From Pseudomonadota bacterium (GTDB lineage: Bacteria; Pseudomonadota; Alphaproteobacteria; Rhizobiales; Xanthobacteraceae), in NCBI GenBank assembly GCA_023404675.1, contig JAEYAW010000020.1, positions 186,001-250,000 on the forward strand: 64,000 nt of DNA, written 5' to 3'. This document shows positions 25,093 through 33,489 of the stretch, in pieces (the first letter of the stretch is position 1; every line of letters starts with the position of its first letter). A program made the position numbers and the translations under genes. A model generated the notes under the pieces. That model saw only the letters and a list, made by a program, of their open reading frames with translations. It did not search any database and was not told where the DNA came from.

Positions 25093-25875
25093 ATGCTGAC
25101 ATTCTACGACAAGACCTTCGCCTCGCGGCTTCTGATCGGCACCGCGCTGTATCCCTCGCCCGCCATCATGCAGGACGCGATCCGCGCCAGCGGCAGCAGC
25201 ATCGTCACCGTCTCGGTGCGGCGCGAGGCGGCGGGCGGCAAGAGCGGCAACGCGTTCTGGTCGCTGATCCGCGAACTCGACGTCACCGTGCTGCCGAACA
25301 CGGCCGGATGCCGAACCGTGCGCGAGGCGGTGACCACCGCGAAGCTCGCGCGCGAGTTATTTGGCACCTCGTGGATCAAGCTGGAGGTGATCGCCGACAA
25401 CGACACGCTGCAGCCGGACGTCGTGGGACTCGTGGAAGCCGCGACCATCCTGATCAAGGACGGGTTCGAGGTCTTCCCCTACACCACCGAGGATCTCGGC
25501 GTCGCGCAGCGCCTCGTCGATGCGGGCTGCCGCGTGGTGATGCCGTGGGCCGCGCCGATCGGCAGCGCGCGCGGCATCGTCAACCGCGACGGCCTCAAGC
25601 TGCTGCGCGACCGGCTGCCCGATATCACGCTGGTGGTGGATGCCGGGATCGGCGCGCCCTCGCACGCCGCAGACGCCATGGAGCTGGGCTACGACGCGGT
25701 GCTGCTGAACACCGCCGTCGCCAAGGCCGCCGACCCGGTGGCGATGGCCGACGCCTTCCGCCTTGCCGTAGAGGCCGGCCGCAAGGGTTTCGAGGCGGGC
25801 CTGATGGGTGCGCGCGACTTCGCCTCTCCCTCAACCCCTGTGATCGGGACACCGTTCTGGCATGCCGTATCCTGA
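25093..25875 (+). CDS. thiG: Thiazole synthase
   Basis: ThiG condenses deoxyxylulose 5-phosphate, the ThiO glycine imine and ThiS thiocarboxylate into the thiazole ring. The 260-residue TIM-barrel protein has the Schiff-base lysine in TSWIKLEVI (Lys96), the motif VMPWAAPIGSARGI, and the phosphate-binding end DAGIGAPSHAADAMELGYDAVLLNTAVA. The ATG at 25093 follows GGAGAAACGCC and gives the normal length; open frame upstream runs through the repeat element. It overlaps thiE by 14 bases. Confidence 0.95.
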   Translation: MLTFYDKTFASRLLIGTALYPSPAIMQDAIRASGSSIVTVSVRREAAGGKSGNAFWSLIRELDVTVLPNTAGCRTVREAVTTAKLARELFGTSWIKLEVIADNDTLQPDVVGLVEAATILIKDGFEVFPYTTEDLGVAQRLVDAGCRVVMPWAAPIGSARGIVNRDGLKLLRDRLPDITLVVDAGIGAPSHAADAMELGYDAVLLNTAVAKAADPVAMADAFRLAVEAGRKGFEAGLMGARDFASPSTPVIGTPFWHAVS

Positions 25876-26473
25876 CCGCTTCTATCCCGTCATCGACTCG
25901 CTGGACTGGCTGAAGCGCCTCGCCGCGCTCGGCGTCGGCACGGTGCAGCTGCGCGCGAAGAACCTTCAGCATGACGAGGCTGTCGCGCTGGTGCGCGAGG
26001 CCCTCGCGATCACGGCTGGCACGGCGACGAAACTGGTGGTCAACGACTACTGGCAGGCCGCCATCGACGCCAAGGCGCAGCATCTGCATCTCGGGCAGGA
26101 AGACCTCGCCGACGCCGACGTCGCCGCGATCCGCCGCGCGGGGCTGACGCTCGGGCTGTCCACTCACGACGACGCCGAGCTTGAGACGGCGCTCGCCGCG
26201 AAGCCGGATTACATCGCGCTCGGCCCGATCTTCTTCACCACGCTGAAGGCGATGCGCTTCGCGCCGCAGGGCGTGCCGAAGATTACCGTCTGGAAGCAGC
26301 GCGTCGGCACCATTCCGCTGGTGGCCATCGGCGGCATCAAGCTCGAACACGCCGACGAGATTTTTGCCGCCGGCGCGGATTCCATCGCCGTGGTCAGCGA
26401 CGTGACTCAGAACCCGGACCCCGACGCGCGCGTGAAGGCGTGGCTGGAAGCAACGATGGAGTCTGCGCAGTGA
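25862..26473 (+). CDS. thiE: Thiamine-phosphate synthase
   Basis: ThiE joins the pyrimidine (HMP-PP) and thiazole phosphate to give thiamine phosphate. The 203-residue barrel has the family motifs VQLRAKN, KLVVNDYWQAAI, LHLGQEDL, LGLSTHDDAEL, YIALGPIFFTTLK and VAIGGI. It begins inside the thiG end (14-base overlap), so translation is probably coupled. A second palindromic repeat separates it from thiC. Confidence 0.94.
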   Translation: MPYPDRFYPVIDSLDWLKRLAALGVGTVQLRAKNLQHDEAVALVREALAITAGTATKLVVNDYWQAAIDAKAQHLHLGQEDLADADVAAIRRAGLTLGLSTHDDAELETALAAKPDYIALGPIFFTTLKAMRFAPQGVPKITVWKQRVGTIPLVAIGGIKLEHADEIFAAGADSIAVVSDVTQNPDPDARVKAWLEATMESAQ

Positions 26474-26481
26474 ACTGTTCC

Positions 26482-26573
26482 CGTCGTCCTGAGGTGCGAG
26501 CAGCAGAGCGAGCCTCGAAGGGCGGCGGACCATCATCCTTCGAGGCCCGCTTACGCGGGCGCGTCAGGATGAC
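26482..26573. repeat. Palindromic intergenic repeat element between thiE and thiC
   Basis: Related to the element at 24965-25072: it starts CGTCGTCCTGAGG and ends GTCAGGATGAC. An inner inverted repeat is exact: CCTCGAAGG (26513-26521) with CCTTCGAGG (26537-26545). The outer arms have mismatches. It starts 9 bases after the thiE stop. Confidence 0.7.
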
Positions 26574-26609
26574 AGTCATCGTCAGAACGATATTTGAAGG
26601 AGAGCGCCC

Positions 26610-28514
26610 ATGAACATCCGTTCCAATCCGAAGGACACCGTCCCCGCCGTGACGACGGGCGCGCTGCCCTCTTCGCGCAAGATTTTCTCGACCCCCGACA
26701 CGGCGGCGGATGTCCGCGTGCCGCTGCGCGAGATCATGCTCAGCGAAGGCGCGGGCGAGCCGAACGTCGTGGTCTACGACACCTCCGGCCCCTACACCGA
26801 TCCGGACGTGGTGATCGACGTCAATGCGGGCCTGCCCCGCATCCGGGCCGCGTGGGTGAAGGAGCGCGGCGGCATCGAGGGGTACGACGGCCGCAGCGTG
26901 AAGCCGGAGGACAACGGCAATGTCGGCGCGGCGCATCTGGCCGCCGCCTTCAAGGGCTATCACCGCCCGATGCGCGGCGTCGGCAGCGCGCCGGTCACGC
27001 AGCTCGAATTCGCCCGCGCCGGGATCATCACCAAGGAGATGATCTATGTGGCCGAGCGCGAGAACCTCGGCCGCAAGACCATGCTGGACAACGCGCAGGC
27101 GACGCTTGCCGCCGGCGAGTCCTTCGGTGCCAGCGTGCCGGCCTTCATCACGCCGGAATTCGTGCGCGACGAGATCGCGCGCGGTCGCGCCATCATCCCC
27201 TGCAACATCAACCATGCCGAGCTGGAGCCGATGATCATCGGCCGCAACTTCATGGTGAAGATCAACGCCAACATCGGCAACAGCGCCGTGACCTCCTCTG
27301 TCGAGGAGGAAGTCGAGAAGATGGTGTGGGCGATCCGCTGGGGCGCGGACACCGTGATGGACCTCTCCACCGGCCGCAACATCCACACCACCCGCGAGTG
27401 GATCATCCGCAACTCGCCGGTGCCGATCGGCACCGTGCCGATCTATCAGGCTCTGGAGAAGGTCAACGGCGATCCGGTCAAGCTGGACTGGGAGGTCTAC
27501 AAGGACACGCTGATCGAGCAATGCGAACAGGGCGTGGACTACTTCACCATCCATGCCGGCGTGCGGCTCGGCTATGTGCATCTCACCGCCAGCCGCGTCA
27601 CCGGCATCGTCTCGCGCGGTGGCTCGATCATGGCCAAGTGGTGCCTCGCCCATCACCGCGAAAGCTTCCTTTACGAGCGCTTCGACGAGATCTGCGACAT
27701 CATGCGCCGCTATGACGTCTCGTTCTCGCTGGGCGACGGCCTGCGTCCCGGCTCCATCGCCGACGCCAATGACCGCGCGCAGTTCTCCGAGCTGGAAACG
27801 CTCGGCGAACTCACCAAGGTGGCGTGGGACAAGGGCTGCCAGGCGATGATCGAGGGCCCCGGCCACGTGCCGATGCACAAGATCAAGATCAACATGGACA
27901 AGCAGCTCAAGGAGTGCGGCGAAGCGCCGTTCTACACCCTCGGACCGCTGACCACCGACATCGCGCCGGGCTACGACCACATCACCTCCGGCATTGGCGC
28001 CGCGATGATCGGCTGGTTCGGCTGCGCCATGCTCTGCTACGTCACGCCCAAGGAGCATCTCGGCCTGCCCAACCGCGACGACGTGAAGACCGGCGTCATC
28101 ACCTACAAGATCGCCGCCCACGCCGCCGACCTCGCCAAGGGCCATCCGGCCGCGCAGGTTCGCGACGACGCGCTGTCGCGCGCGCGTTTCGAGTTCCGCT
28201 GGCAGGACCAGTTCAACCTGTCGCTGGATCCCGACACGGCTTGCTCCTTCCACGACGAGACGCTGCCGAAGGAGGCGCACAAGGTCGCGCATTTCTGCTC
28301 GATGTGCGGACCGAAATTCTGCTCGATGAAAATCACGCAGGACGTGCGCGACTATGCCGCCACGCTGAACGATCCGGAACGCCGCGCGGTGGCGGGCATG
28401 CCGACGGCCGAGGCCGAAGCCGGCATGGCGCAGATGAGCGCGAAGTTCAAATCCATGGGCGCCAGCGTCTACCTCGACGCCGAGAAGGTGAAGGAAAGCA
28501 ACAAGGCGCTGTAA
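26610..28514 (+). CDS. thiC: Phosphomethylpyrimidine synthase
   Basis: ThiC is the radical-SAM enzyme that rearranges aminoimidazole ribotide into HMP phosphate, the pyrimidine half of thiamine. The 634-residue length is normal. The unusual C-terminal iron-sulfur motif C-x2-C-x4-C is intact at Cys563, Cys566 and Cys571 (CSMCGPKFC). Blocks such as NINHAELEPMIIGRNF and EGPGHVPMHKI are diagnostic. AAGGAG precedes the ATG by 7 bases. It is the last gene of the thi cluster and is followed by a strong terminator. Confidence 0.97.
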   Translation: MNIRSNPKDTVPAVTTGALPSSRKIFSTPDTAADVRVPLREIMLSEGAGEPNVVVYDTSGPYTDPDVVIDVNAGLPRIRAAWVKERGGIEGYDGRSVKPEDNGNVGAAHLAAAFKGYHRPMRGVGSAPVTQLEFARAGIITKEMIYVAERENLGRKTMLDNAQATLAAGESFGASVPAFITPEFVRDEIARGRAIIPCNINHAELEPMIIGRNFMVKINANIGNSAVTSSVEEEVEKMVWAIRWGADTVMDLSTGRNIHTTREWIIRNSPVPIGTVPIYQALEKVNGDPVKLDWEVYKDTLIEQCEQGVDYFTIHAGVRLGYVHLTASRVTGIVSRGGSIMAKWCLAHHRESFLYERFDEICDIMRRYDVSFSLGDGLRPGSIADANDRAQFSELETLGELTKVAWDKGCQAMIEGPGHVPMHKIKINMDKQLKECGEAPFYTLGPLTTDIAPGYDHITSGIGAAMIGWFGCAMLCYVTPKEHLGLPNRDDVKTGVITYKIAAHAADLAKGHPAAQVRDDALSRARFEFRWQDQFNLSLDPDTACSFHDETLPKEAHKVAHFCSMCGPKFCSMKITQDVRDYAATLNDPERRAVAGMPTAEAEAGMAQMSAKFKSMGASVYLDAEKVKESNKAL

Positions 28515-28540
28515 AGCGGCACGCCAGCTTCGATATGCGA

Positions 28541-28570
28541 AATGGCCGGGCGGTGTCCCGGCCATTTTCA
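28541..28570 (+). terminator. Terminator of the thiamine operon
   Basis: AATGGCCGGG (28541-28550) pairs exactly with CCCGGCCATT (28557-28566) around a 6-base loop and is followed by TTCAC; the T-run is short, but the last stem bases add TT. It lies 27 bases after thiC. Confidence 0.85.
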
Positions 28571-28685
28571 CGACAGCACCCGCGTTTCCACACAGCGTGC
28601 GCTTCGTGCAAAATGCCTGCATTGCGGTTGTCATCTGTGGATGGCAAAGCCAGTGCGGACGTGACGTGATCGGAGGGGAAACGAC

Positions 28686-29213
28686 GTGGCCAGCAGCAGC
28701 GATACACCGAAGCGCCGAAGCGGATCAGGCGTGCGTGGCCCTCGCGGTCCGATGGGACCTCAGGGACATCCGGGCAAGATGGGCCCCGAAGGCCCGCGAG
28801 GTCCTGCCGGCCCGCAAGGCCCGGTTGGCAAGGCAGGGCCCGCCGGTCCTGTCGGTGCGCAAGGCAAGGCTGGGCCTCAGGGACCACGCGGCGAACAGGG
28901 CGCGCCGGGGCCACGCGGCGAAGCCGGACCGCAGGGCCCTGCGGGTCCGCCGGGGGCACTGCCGTCGATCGAGACCGTGATGCCGTGGCTGCACCTGATC
29001 TTCGAGGCCTACGAGGACTACAAGGAAAAGCGCGCGCTGGAGCGCGCCGAGGCCGAAGCGAAGGTCCGGGCTGAAGCCGAAGCCCGCGCACGCATCGAGG
29101 CAGAAGCCCGGGCCGAGGCCGAGGCGCTCGCGGCGGCCGAAAACAACGATGAACCGGGTAACGACGACGACGGCAAGAAGAAGAAAAAAAAGAAGCACAA
29201 ACACGACGACTGA
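28686..29213 (+). CDS. Collagen-like protein with helical Ala-Glu-Arg domain and lysine-rich tail
   Basis: The 175-residue product has 25 uninterrupted Gly-X-Y triplets (residues 15-89), many of them GPQ, GPR, GPA or GPV. A short apolar segment follows (ALPSIETVMPWLHLIFEAYEDY, about 91-112), then a charged helix built from repeats of Ala, Glu and Arg (113-150), probably a coiled coil. The tail is acidic (NNDEPGNDDD) then has seven lysines and HKHDD. No signal peptide is visible. The start is GTG at 28686 behind GGAGGGG. A collagen triple helix trimerised by the coiled coil is inferred; function and location are unknown. Confidence 0.8.
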   Translation: MASSSDTPKRRSGSGVRGPRGPMGPQGHPGKMGPEGPRGPAGPQGPVGKAGPAGPVGAQGKAGPQGPRGEQGAPGPRGEAGPQGPAGPPGALPSIETVMPWLHLIFEAYEDYKEKRALERAEAEAKVRAEAEARARIEAEARAEAEALAAAENNDEPGNDDDGKKKKKKKHKHDD

Positions 29214-29287
29214 ATTCGTCACGTTTCGCAATCGCCGTGTTTCTCCCCGGCTCAAGACGCCGCGGCGAGCGATCCGTCGGCGACTTG

Positions 29288-29312
29288 CCGGCGCGGAAGA
29301 TCTCCGCGCCGG
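29288..29312. terminator. GC-rich hairpin between the collagen-like gene and the first beta-barrel gene
   Basis: CCGGCGCGGA (29288-29297) pairs exactly with TCCGCGCCGG (29303-29312) around a 5-base loop, in the 105-base gap between two convergent genes. It has no T-run on either strand. It probably acts as a shared, possibly Rho-assisted, terminator. Confidence 0.4.
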
Positions 29313-29318
29313 TCCGGC

Positions 29319-30137
29319 TCAGAACTTGTAGCCGAGCCCCGCCCGCACCGTATTGATGTTGGTGTTGAACTCGCTGGTGAACTGGACGTATTCCCACTCC
29401 GCACGCAGGAACAGCCCGGCCATCAGCTGGACATCCACACCAAGACCGGCCGCGTAACCATAGATGAAGCGGCCGTTCGAGTAGGTCCGCAGCGAGGCAT
29501 CGAACGGCACGGTCTGGAACGGCGTGACGTTGTTGGCCTGCGTCCCATAGATGTGCGCGCTCTTCTCGATATTTGCCTGCCCGAGCGCGACGCCGCCGAA
29601 CACGTAAGGCAGGAACCAGCTGAACGCGTATCCGGCGCGGGCGCGGATGGTGCCCATGTCCGTGATGTTGAACCGCGCGGTGCCGTCATAGGCCAGCGTG
29701 TTGGTGAAGTTGTTCGAATCCGTGAACTGCCGAACGACCAGATTGGTGTCGGAGCTGCTGAAATTGATGTGCATGTAGTTGGCTTCGAGGCCGACGATCA
29801 CATCGTCCCACTGCGAATTGTAACCGACGAAAGCGCCGTAGCCGTTGGCGCTGACGCCCGAGCGATCCAGTACCGGCGCGAGCGAGGGCGCGAGCGAAGG
29901 ATTGAGCGCTGTCAGCGCCGTCATCTTGTTCGCAATGTCGCTGGTTGCGCTGGAAAAATCCGTGCCGGAACGGCCCGTGCCCCACTGGCCGCCGACGTAG
30001 AAACCCTGCCACACCGGCATCGTCGTGCTGAACCCTTCGGTCATGGCTCCGCGCAGGATGGGCAGATCCGGCATGTCCGCAGCCTGGGCGCTGTGCGCCA
30101 CGATCGCTATCACGGTGGCCAGAATGATGCGGCGCAT
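29319..30137 (-). CDS. Outer-membrane beta-barrel protein (Omp25/31-like)
   Basis: The 272-residue product has a signal peptide (MRRIILATVIAIVAHSAQA). The body is made of alternating hydrophobic and aromatic beta strands: GFYVGGQWG near the start, VIVGLEANYMHINF, TIRARAGYAFSWFLPYVFGGVALGQ, and the C-terminal strand VRAGLGYKF ending in Phe, the usual BAM recognition residue. This fits the eight-stranded OmpA-like/Omp25 barrels common in rhizobia. The ATG at 30137 is supported by AAGGAG 9 bases upstream. A structural, adhesive or protective role is inferred only. Confidence 0.85.
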   Translation of the reverse strand: MRRIILATVIAIVAHSAQAADMPDLPILRGAMTEGFSTTMPVWQGFYVGGQWGTGRSGTDFSSATSDIANKMTALTALNPSLAPSLAPVLDRSGVSANGYGAFVGYNSQWDDVIVGLEANYMHINFSSSDTNLVVRQFTDSNNFTNTLAYDGTARFNITDMGTIRARAGYAFSWFLPYVFGGVALGQANIEKSAHIYGTQANNVTPFQTVPFDASLRTYSNGRFIYGYAAGLGVDVQLMAGLFLRAEWEYVQFTSEFNTNINTVRAGLGYKF

Positions 30138-30220
30138 ATGCGCTAACTCCTTCATACTCGATATACAGCGATCATCGCCTGTTAACCTTAACCAATGGTT
30201 GTCGTTGCCCGCCGCGCGCA

Positions 30221-30253
30221 AAACAAAACGGCGCGGGACAGGCCCGCGCCGTT
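30221..30253 (-). terminator. Terminator of the second beta-barrel gene
   Basis: On the minus strand AACGGCGCGGG and CCCGCGCCGTT form an 11-bp perfect stem around a 5-base loop, and the transcript then reads TTTTGTTTTG (30221-30230 complement with overlap). It lies about 47 bases after the stop at 30300 and is a clear intrinsic terminator. Confidence 0.88.
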
Positions 30254-30299
30254 AACGATCGAACTTATCTTATTAACGCGATCGACTCGTTTGCGACGA

Positions 30300-31154
30300 T
30301 CAGCCCTTGCGCACGAGCGGCGGCGGAGGCGGCGGGGGAACGTCGCAGCAGGTCCACCGCAGGCCGACCTTGAGGTCGTGCGAGGTGATATCGCGCACGG
30401 TCCAGGCATTCGAGCCGACGAAGGAACGGTCGAACGGATAGCCCGCCGTGCCGGTCATCGCCTTGCCCATGTCGATGTAGCGATAGGCAAGTTCCATCGT
30501 CAGGTTCTGGTTCACCCGGTAGGCGAGACCCGCATGAACAGCCCAGGCGAGGCTGGCCTGATTGCCGTTCTCGCCGAAGTAGACGCCCGGATTGGCGCTG
30601 AAGTTCGCGTAGTTCAGACCATCGTCCCGAAAGCCCGAAACCATGTGATAGGCCGTGCCGACGCCGGCGCCGATGAACGGCGTGATGCACCACCAGGTGC
30701 CGAGATCGACATAGGCGTTGGCCATCACGACCACGCTCGACACATTGGCGCTGTAGTTATCGACCGCCGCAACCGGAATGCCACCGTTGCTGAACGTGCC
30801 GATCACCGAACCGCGCAGCGCGGAGGAAGAGCGATACTCCGCCGTGATGTCGCCGCGGAACCAGTTGTTGAAGGCGTAACCGACACCGACACCGAACAGA
30901 CCCGCGCCCGAGAAGTCCGTGCCCACATAGGCGGCGTTGGACAGCTGGGAGTCGTTGGGATGCGTGATCGACTTCGCCGCCTGACGGGAGATGCCGATAT
31001 CGCCGCGCAGATACCAGCCGCCGAAATCCTGCGGCGGCGGCGGCGGAGCGTACATGGGCGGCGGCGGCATGATCGAAGGCATGTCGGCGGCGAGCGCGCC
31101 TGTCGCCGTCATCGTCGCCGCACAAGCGGCGAGCAGATATTTTACGCTACGCAT
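30300..31154 (-). CDS. Outer-membrane beta-barrel protein with proline-rich N-terminal segment
   Basis: The 284-residue product has a signal peptide (MRSVKYLLAACAATMTATGALA). A proline-rich stretch follows (SIMPPPPMYAPPPPPQDF, about 27-44), then barrel strands: GGWYLRGDIGI, GVGVGYAFNNWFRGDITAEY, TPFIGAGVGTAYH, and NLTMELAYRYIDMGKA. The end VGLRWTCCDVPPPPPPPLVRKG is unusual because the last barrel strand is followed by a Cys pair and another proline run. It is a separate transcription unit from the barrel gene at 29319, with its own terminator. Role unknown beyond the outer membrane. Confidence 0.83.
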   Translation of the reverse strand: MRSVKYLLAACAATMTATGALAADMPSIMPPPPMYAPPPPPQDFGGWYLRGDIGISRQAAKSITHPNDSQLSNAAYVGTDFSGAGLFGVGVGYAFNNWFRGDITAEYRSSSALRGSVIGTFSNGGIPVAAVDNYSANVSSVVVMANAYVDLGTWWCITPFIGAGVGTAYHMVSGFRDDGLNYANFSANPGVYFGENGNQASLAWAVHAGLAYRVNQNLTMELAYRYIDMGKAMTGTAGYPFDRSFVGSNAWTVRDITSHDLKVGLRWTCCDVPPPPPPPLVRKG

Positions 31155-31393
31155 TTGCTTCGTCCTCTTGTCGAAAAGGCCCGATAGGCCTCGCGTTCGA
31201 AACTCGTAGCCAGACGATGCCAGCAAATACTTAAGCGTCACTTAACCCTAATTTTTAAGGTTGATTTTGTATGGAGAGTTATTCCGTAACTTATAATGTG
31301 GGCACTGCCGTCACAGGACTTAACGAAATCTGAACGCAAGATACGATGCACCCAACGGCATTGCATCGGGCGGTATTGCAGCGCGGACCATCC

Positions 31394-32053
31394 ATGACCA
31401 CGGCCGACATCCTGATCTGGATCGTGTTTCTCGGCGGAGCTCCGGCCCTGCTGTGGTGGCTCTATCAGTCCAACAGGCAGCGCACGCGCGCGCTCGCGGC
31501 CTGGGCTCAGGCGCGCGGCTGGTCCTTTCACGACAGAGACGAAACCCTGCGAACCGTGCTGACAGCGATCCCCTTCACCTATGGAAAGCGGCATACCGCA
31601 GCCGAGGTCATGCGAGGCCCCTCGACGGATCGCGAGGCGCTGAGCTGGCGTCACATGCGCAGCACGATCATGGCCGGCGGGCGAAAACACACATCATGGC
31701 ATGTGGTCGGGCTGCGTCTGACGCATCGCGCTCCCGCCATTGTCCAGCTCGTGCCGAACGCGCTGCTGCAATCGCTCCCCGCCGGCCCCGTCGCGGAAGC
31801 GCAGCTCGCCACCGGCGATACGCTGTTTGACCAACGCTGGCGTGCCTACACCAACGATGCAGCCGCCCTGCCGCGACTTCTCCCGCCGACTGCACGCGAT
31901 ACCTTGCGGGATTGGACCACGCCGCCCGATCTGATCGCGCTGCGCGCCGAGGGCGATCTGCTTGTCGGCTGGTTTCCGGGAGAGCCCAGGGTCGAACGGA
32001 TCGATCCGACGCTCGACGTTCTGCACCGGTGGGCGCGCGCCATCGAGCGATGA
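31394..32053 (+). CDS. Single-pass membrane protein of unknown function
   Basis: Not recognised. The 219-residue product has one N-terminal membrane segment (about 5-24: ILIWIVFLGGAPALLWWLY). A cytoplasmic domain starting RALAAWAQARGWSFHDRDE follows, a pattern seen in membrane-anchored proteins of the DUF3137 kind, but I cannot confirm that family. The rest includes IVQLVPNALLQSLP and LVGWFPGEPRVERIDPTLDVLHRWARAI. The ATG at 31394 gives the membrane anchor. It converges on the MFS gene downstream. Confidence 0.65.
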   Translation: MTTADILIWIVFLGGAPALLWWLYQSNRQRTRALAAWAQARGWSFHDRDETLRTVLTAIPFTYGKRHTAAEVMRGPSTDREALSWRHMRSTIMAGGRKHTSWHVVGLRLTHRAPAIVQLVPNALLQSLPAGPVAEAQLATGDTLFDQRWRAYTNDAAALPRLLPPTARDTLRDWTTPPDLIALRAEGDLLVGWFPGEPRVERIDPTLDVLHRWARAIER

Positions 32054-32074
32054 CGCCGCCGGCGTCCGGCAACG

Positions 32075-33316
32075 TCAGTGTGCGCGGCGAATCTTCGGCA
32101 GAAAGATCGCGAGCATGCCGATAGCCGGCAGGAAGGCGCAGACCTGATAGACGAAGTCGATGCTGGTCAGGTCGGCGAGTTCGCCGAGCAGCGCCGCGCC
32201 GATGCCGCCAAGCCCGAAGGTGAAGCCGAAGAACAGTCCGGAGATCATGCCGACCCGATGCGGCATCAGCTCCTGCGCAAACACCACGATGGCCGGCATC
32301 GCCGACGACAGAATGAAACCGATGATGACCGTCAGCACCACACTGACCGGAAGCGACGCGTAGGGCAGCGCCAGCGTGAACGGCAGCACGCCGAGGATCG
32401 AGAACCAGATCACGTGCTTGCGGCCGAAACGGTCGCCCAGCGGTCCGCCGAAGAACACGCCAACCGCGCTCGCGGCGAGGAACGCGAACAGATAAAGCTG
32501 GGCAGCCTGCGTGGACACGCCGAACTTGTGCATCAGATAGAAGGTGTAATAGCTGGTGATGCTCGCCAGATAGAAGGTCTTGGAGAACAGCAGCGCCACG
32601 AGGATCACGAGCGCCGCCGTGACCATCCGCGGCGAGGCGTCATGCAGCGGCCGAACGGCCTGAGCCGCCTTGCGTGGCACGATCCGTGGCTTGTACCAGA
32701 CGCCGATCCGCCACAGGATCGCCATGGCAAGCAGTGCGACGATGGCAAATCCCGAGACTGCGTGCTGCCCGAGCGGCACGATGATGAGCGCCGCCAGCAC
32801 CGGACCGAGAGCCGTGCCGAAGTTGCCGCCGACCTGAAACGTCGATTGCGCGAAACCGAAGCGTCCGCCCGACGCCAGCCGCGCGATCCGCGAGGCTTCG
32901 GGATGAAAAACCGCCGAGCCCGTCCCCACCAGCGCGGCCGAGAGCAGGATCATCGGATAGTTCGACGCGAAACCGAGCATCACCAGTCCGATCAGCGTGA
33001 TGCCCATGCCCGCCGCCAGCGAGAACGGCCGCGGCGTGCGGTCGGTATATATCCCGACCAGCGGCTGCAGCAGAGAGGACGTGAGCTGGAACGCCAGCGT
33101 GATGAGACCGATCTGCCCGAAGTCCAGCGCGTAGTTCTGCTTCAGCACCGGATAGAGCGAGGGGATCAACGACTGCATCAGATCGTTGAGGAAATGCGAG
33201 GCGCTGATGGCGAAGATCACCGCATAGGTGGTCTGGGCGGCGACGCCGGCAGGCGTGGATGCCATTGCGACAGGCGCAGCGGCGGAGGTCTCGTTGGCGG
33301 CAACGGGCTTGTTCAC
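32075..33316 (-). CDS. MFS transporter, fosmidomycin-resistance (Fsr) family
   Basis: This is a 12-helix major facilitator of about 413 residues. The first helix region reads ISASHFLNDLMQSLIPSLYPVLKQNYALDFGQIGLITLAFQ, which is diagnostic of the Fsr branch (H-F-x-N-D-x-x-Q-S). A typical motif A (GDRFGRKHV) sits in the second half. E. coli Fsr exports fosmidomycin; the physiological substrate here is unknown. The start is uncertain: GTG at 33316, or an ATG at 33265 that trims 17 polar residues. It is alone on its strand between an unknown gene and glmM. Confidence 0.85.
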   Translation of the reverse strand: MNKPVAANETSAAAPVAMASTPAGVAAQTTYAVIFAISASHFLNDLMQSLIPSLYPVLKQNYALDFGQIGLITLAFQLTSSLLQPLVGIYTDRTPRPFSLAAGMGITLIGLVMLGFASNYPMILLSAALVGTGSAVFHPEASRIARLASGGRFGFAQSTFQVGGNFGTALGPVLAALIIVPLGQHAVSGFAIVALLAMAILWRIGVWYKPRIVPRKAAQAVRPLHDASPRMVTAALVILVALLFSKTFYLASITSYYTFYLMHKFGVSTQAAQLYLFAFLAASAVGVFFGGPLGDRFGRKHVIWFSILGVLPFTLALPYASLPVSVVLTVIIGFILSSAMPAIVVFAQELMPHRVGMISGLFFGFTFGLGGIGAALLGELADLTSIDFVYQVCAFLPAIGMLAIFLPKIRRAH

Positions 33317-33489
33317 GGACGTCGTCTCGGTGATGCGGAAAAGCCCGCGCCAGTGCGAGCCTTGACGCAATCTCTAGGTGAACGTCGTCATGCCAGCCAG
33401 CAATAAAACATGATGGCTGTATTGCAGGGGCCGAAGCAGCAGCTGTTCATGCTGCCTTGCAGCAAAAACGGCAGACCTATGGGCCTGTC

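Noticed and set aside
26394..28634. A 746-codon minus-strand frame over thiC
   Set aside because: It is antisense to thiC, which has its intact C-x2-C-x4-C motif; the composition is shadow-like.
32075..33370. A sugar or nitrate transporter
   Set aside because: The helix-1 motif H-F-x-N-D-x-x-Q-S is specific to the Fsr branch of MFS, so a Fsr-like assignment is kept.
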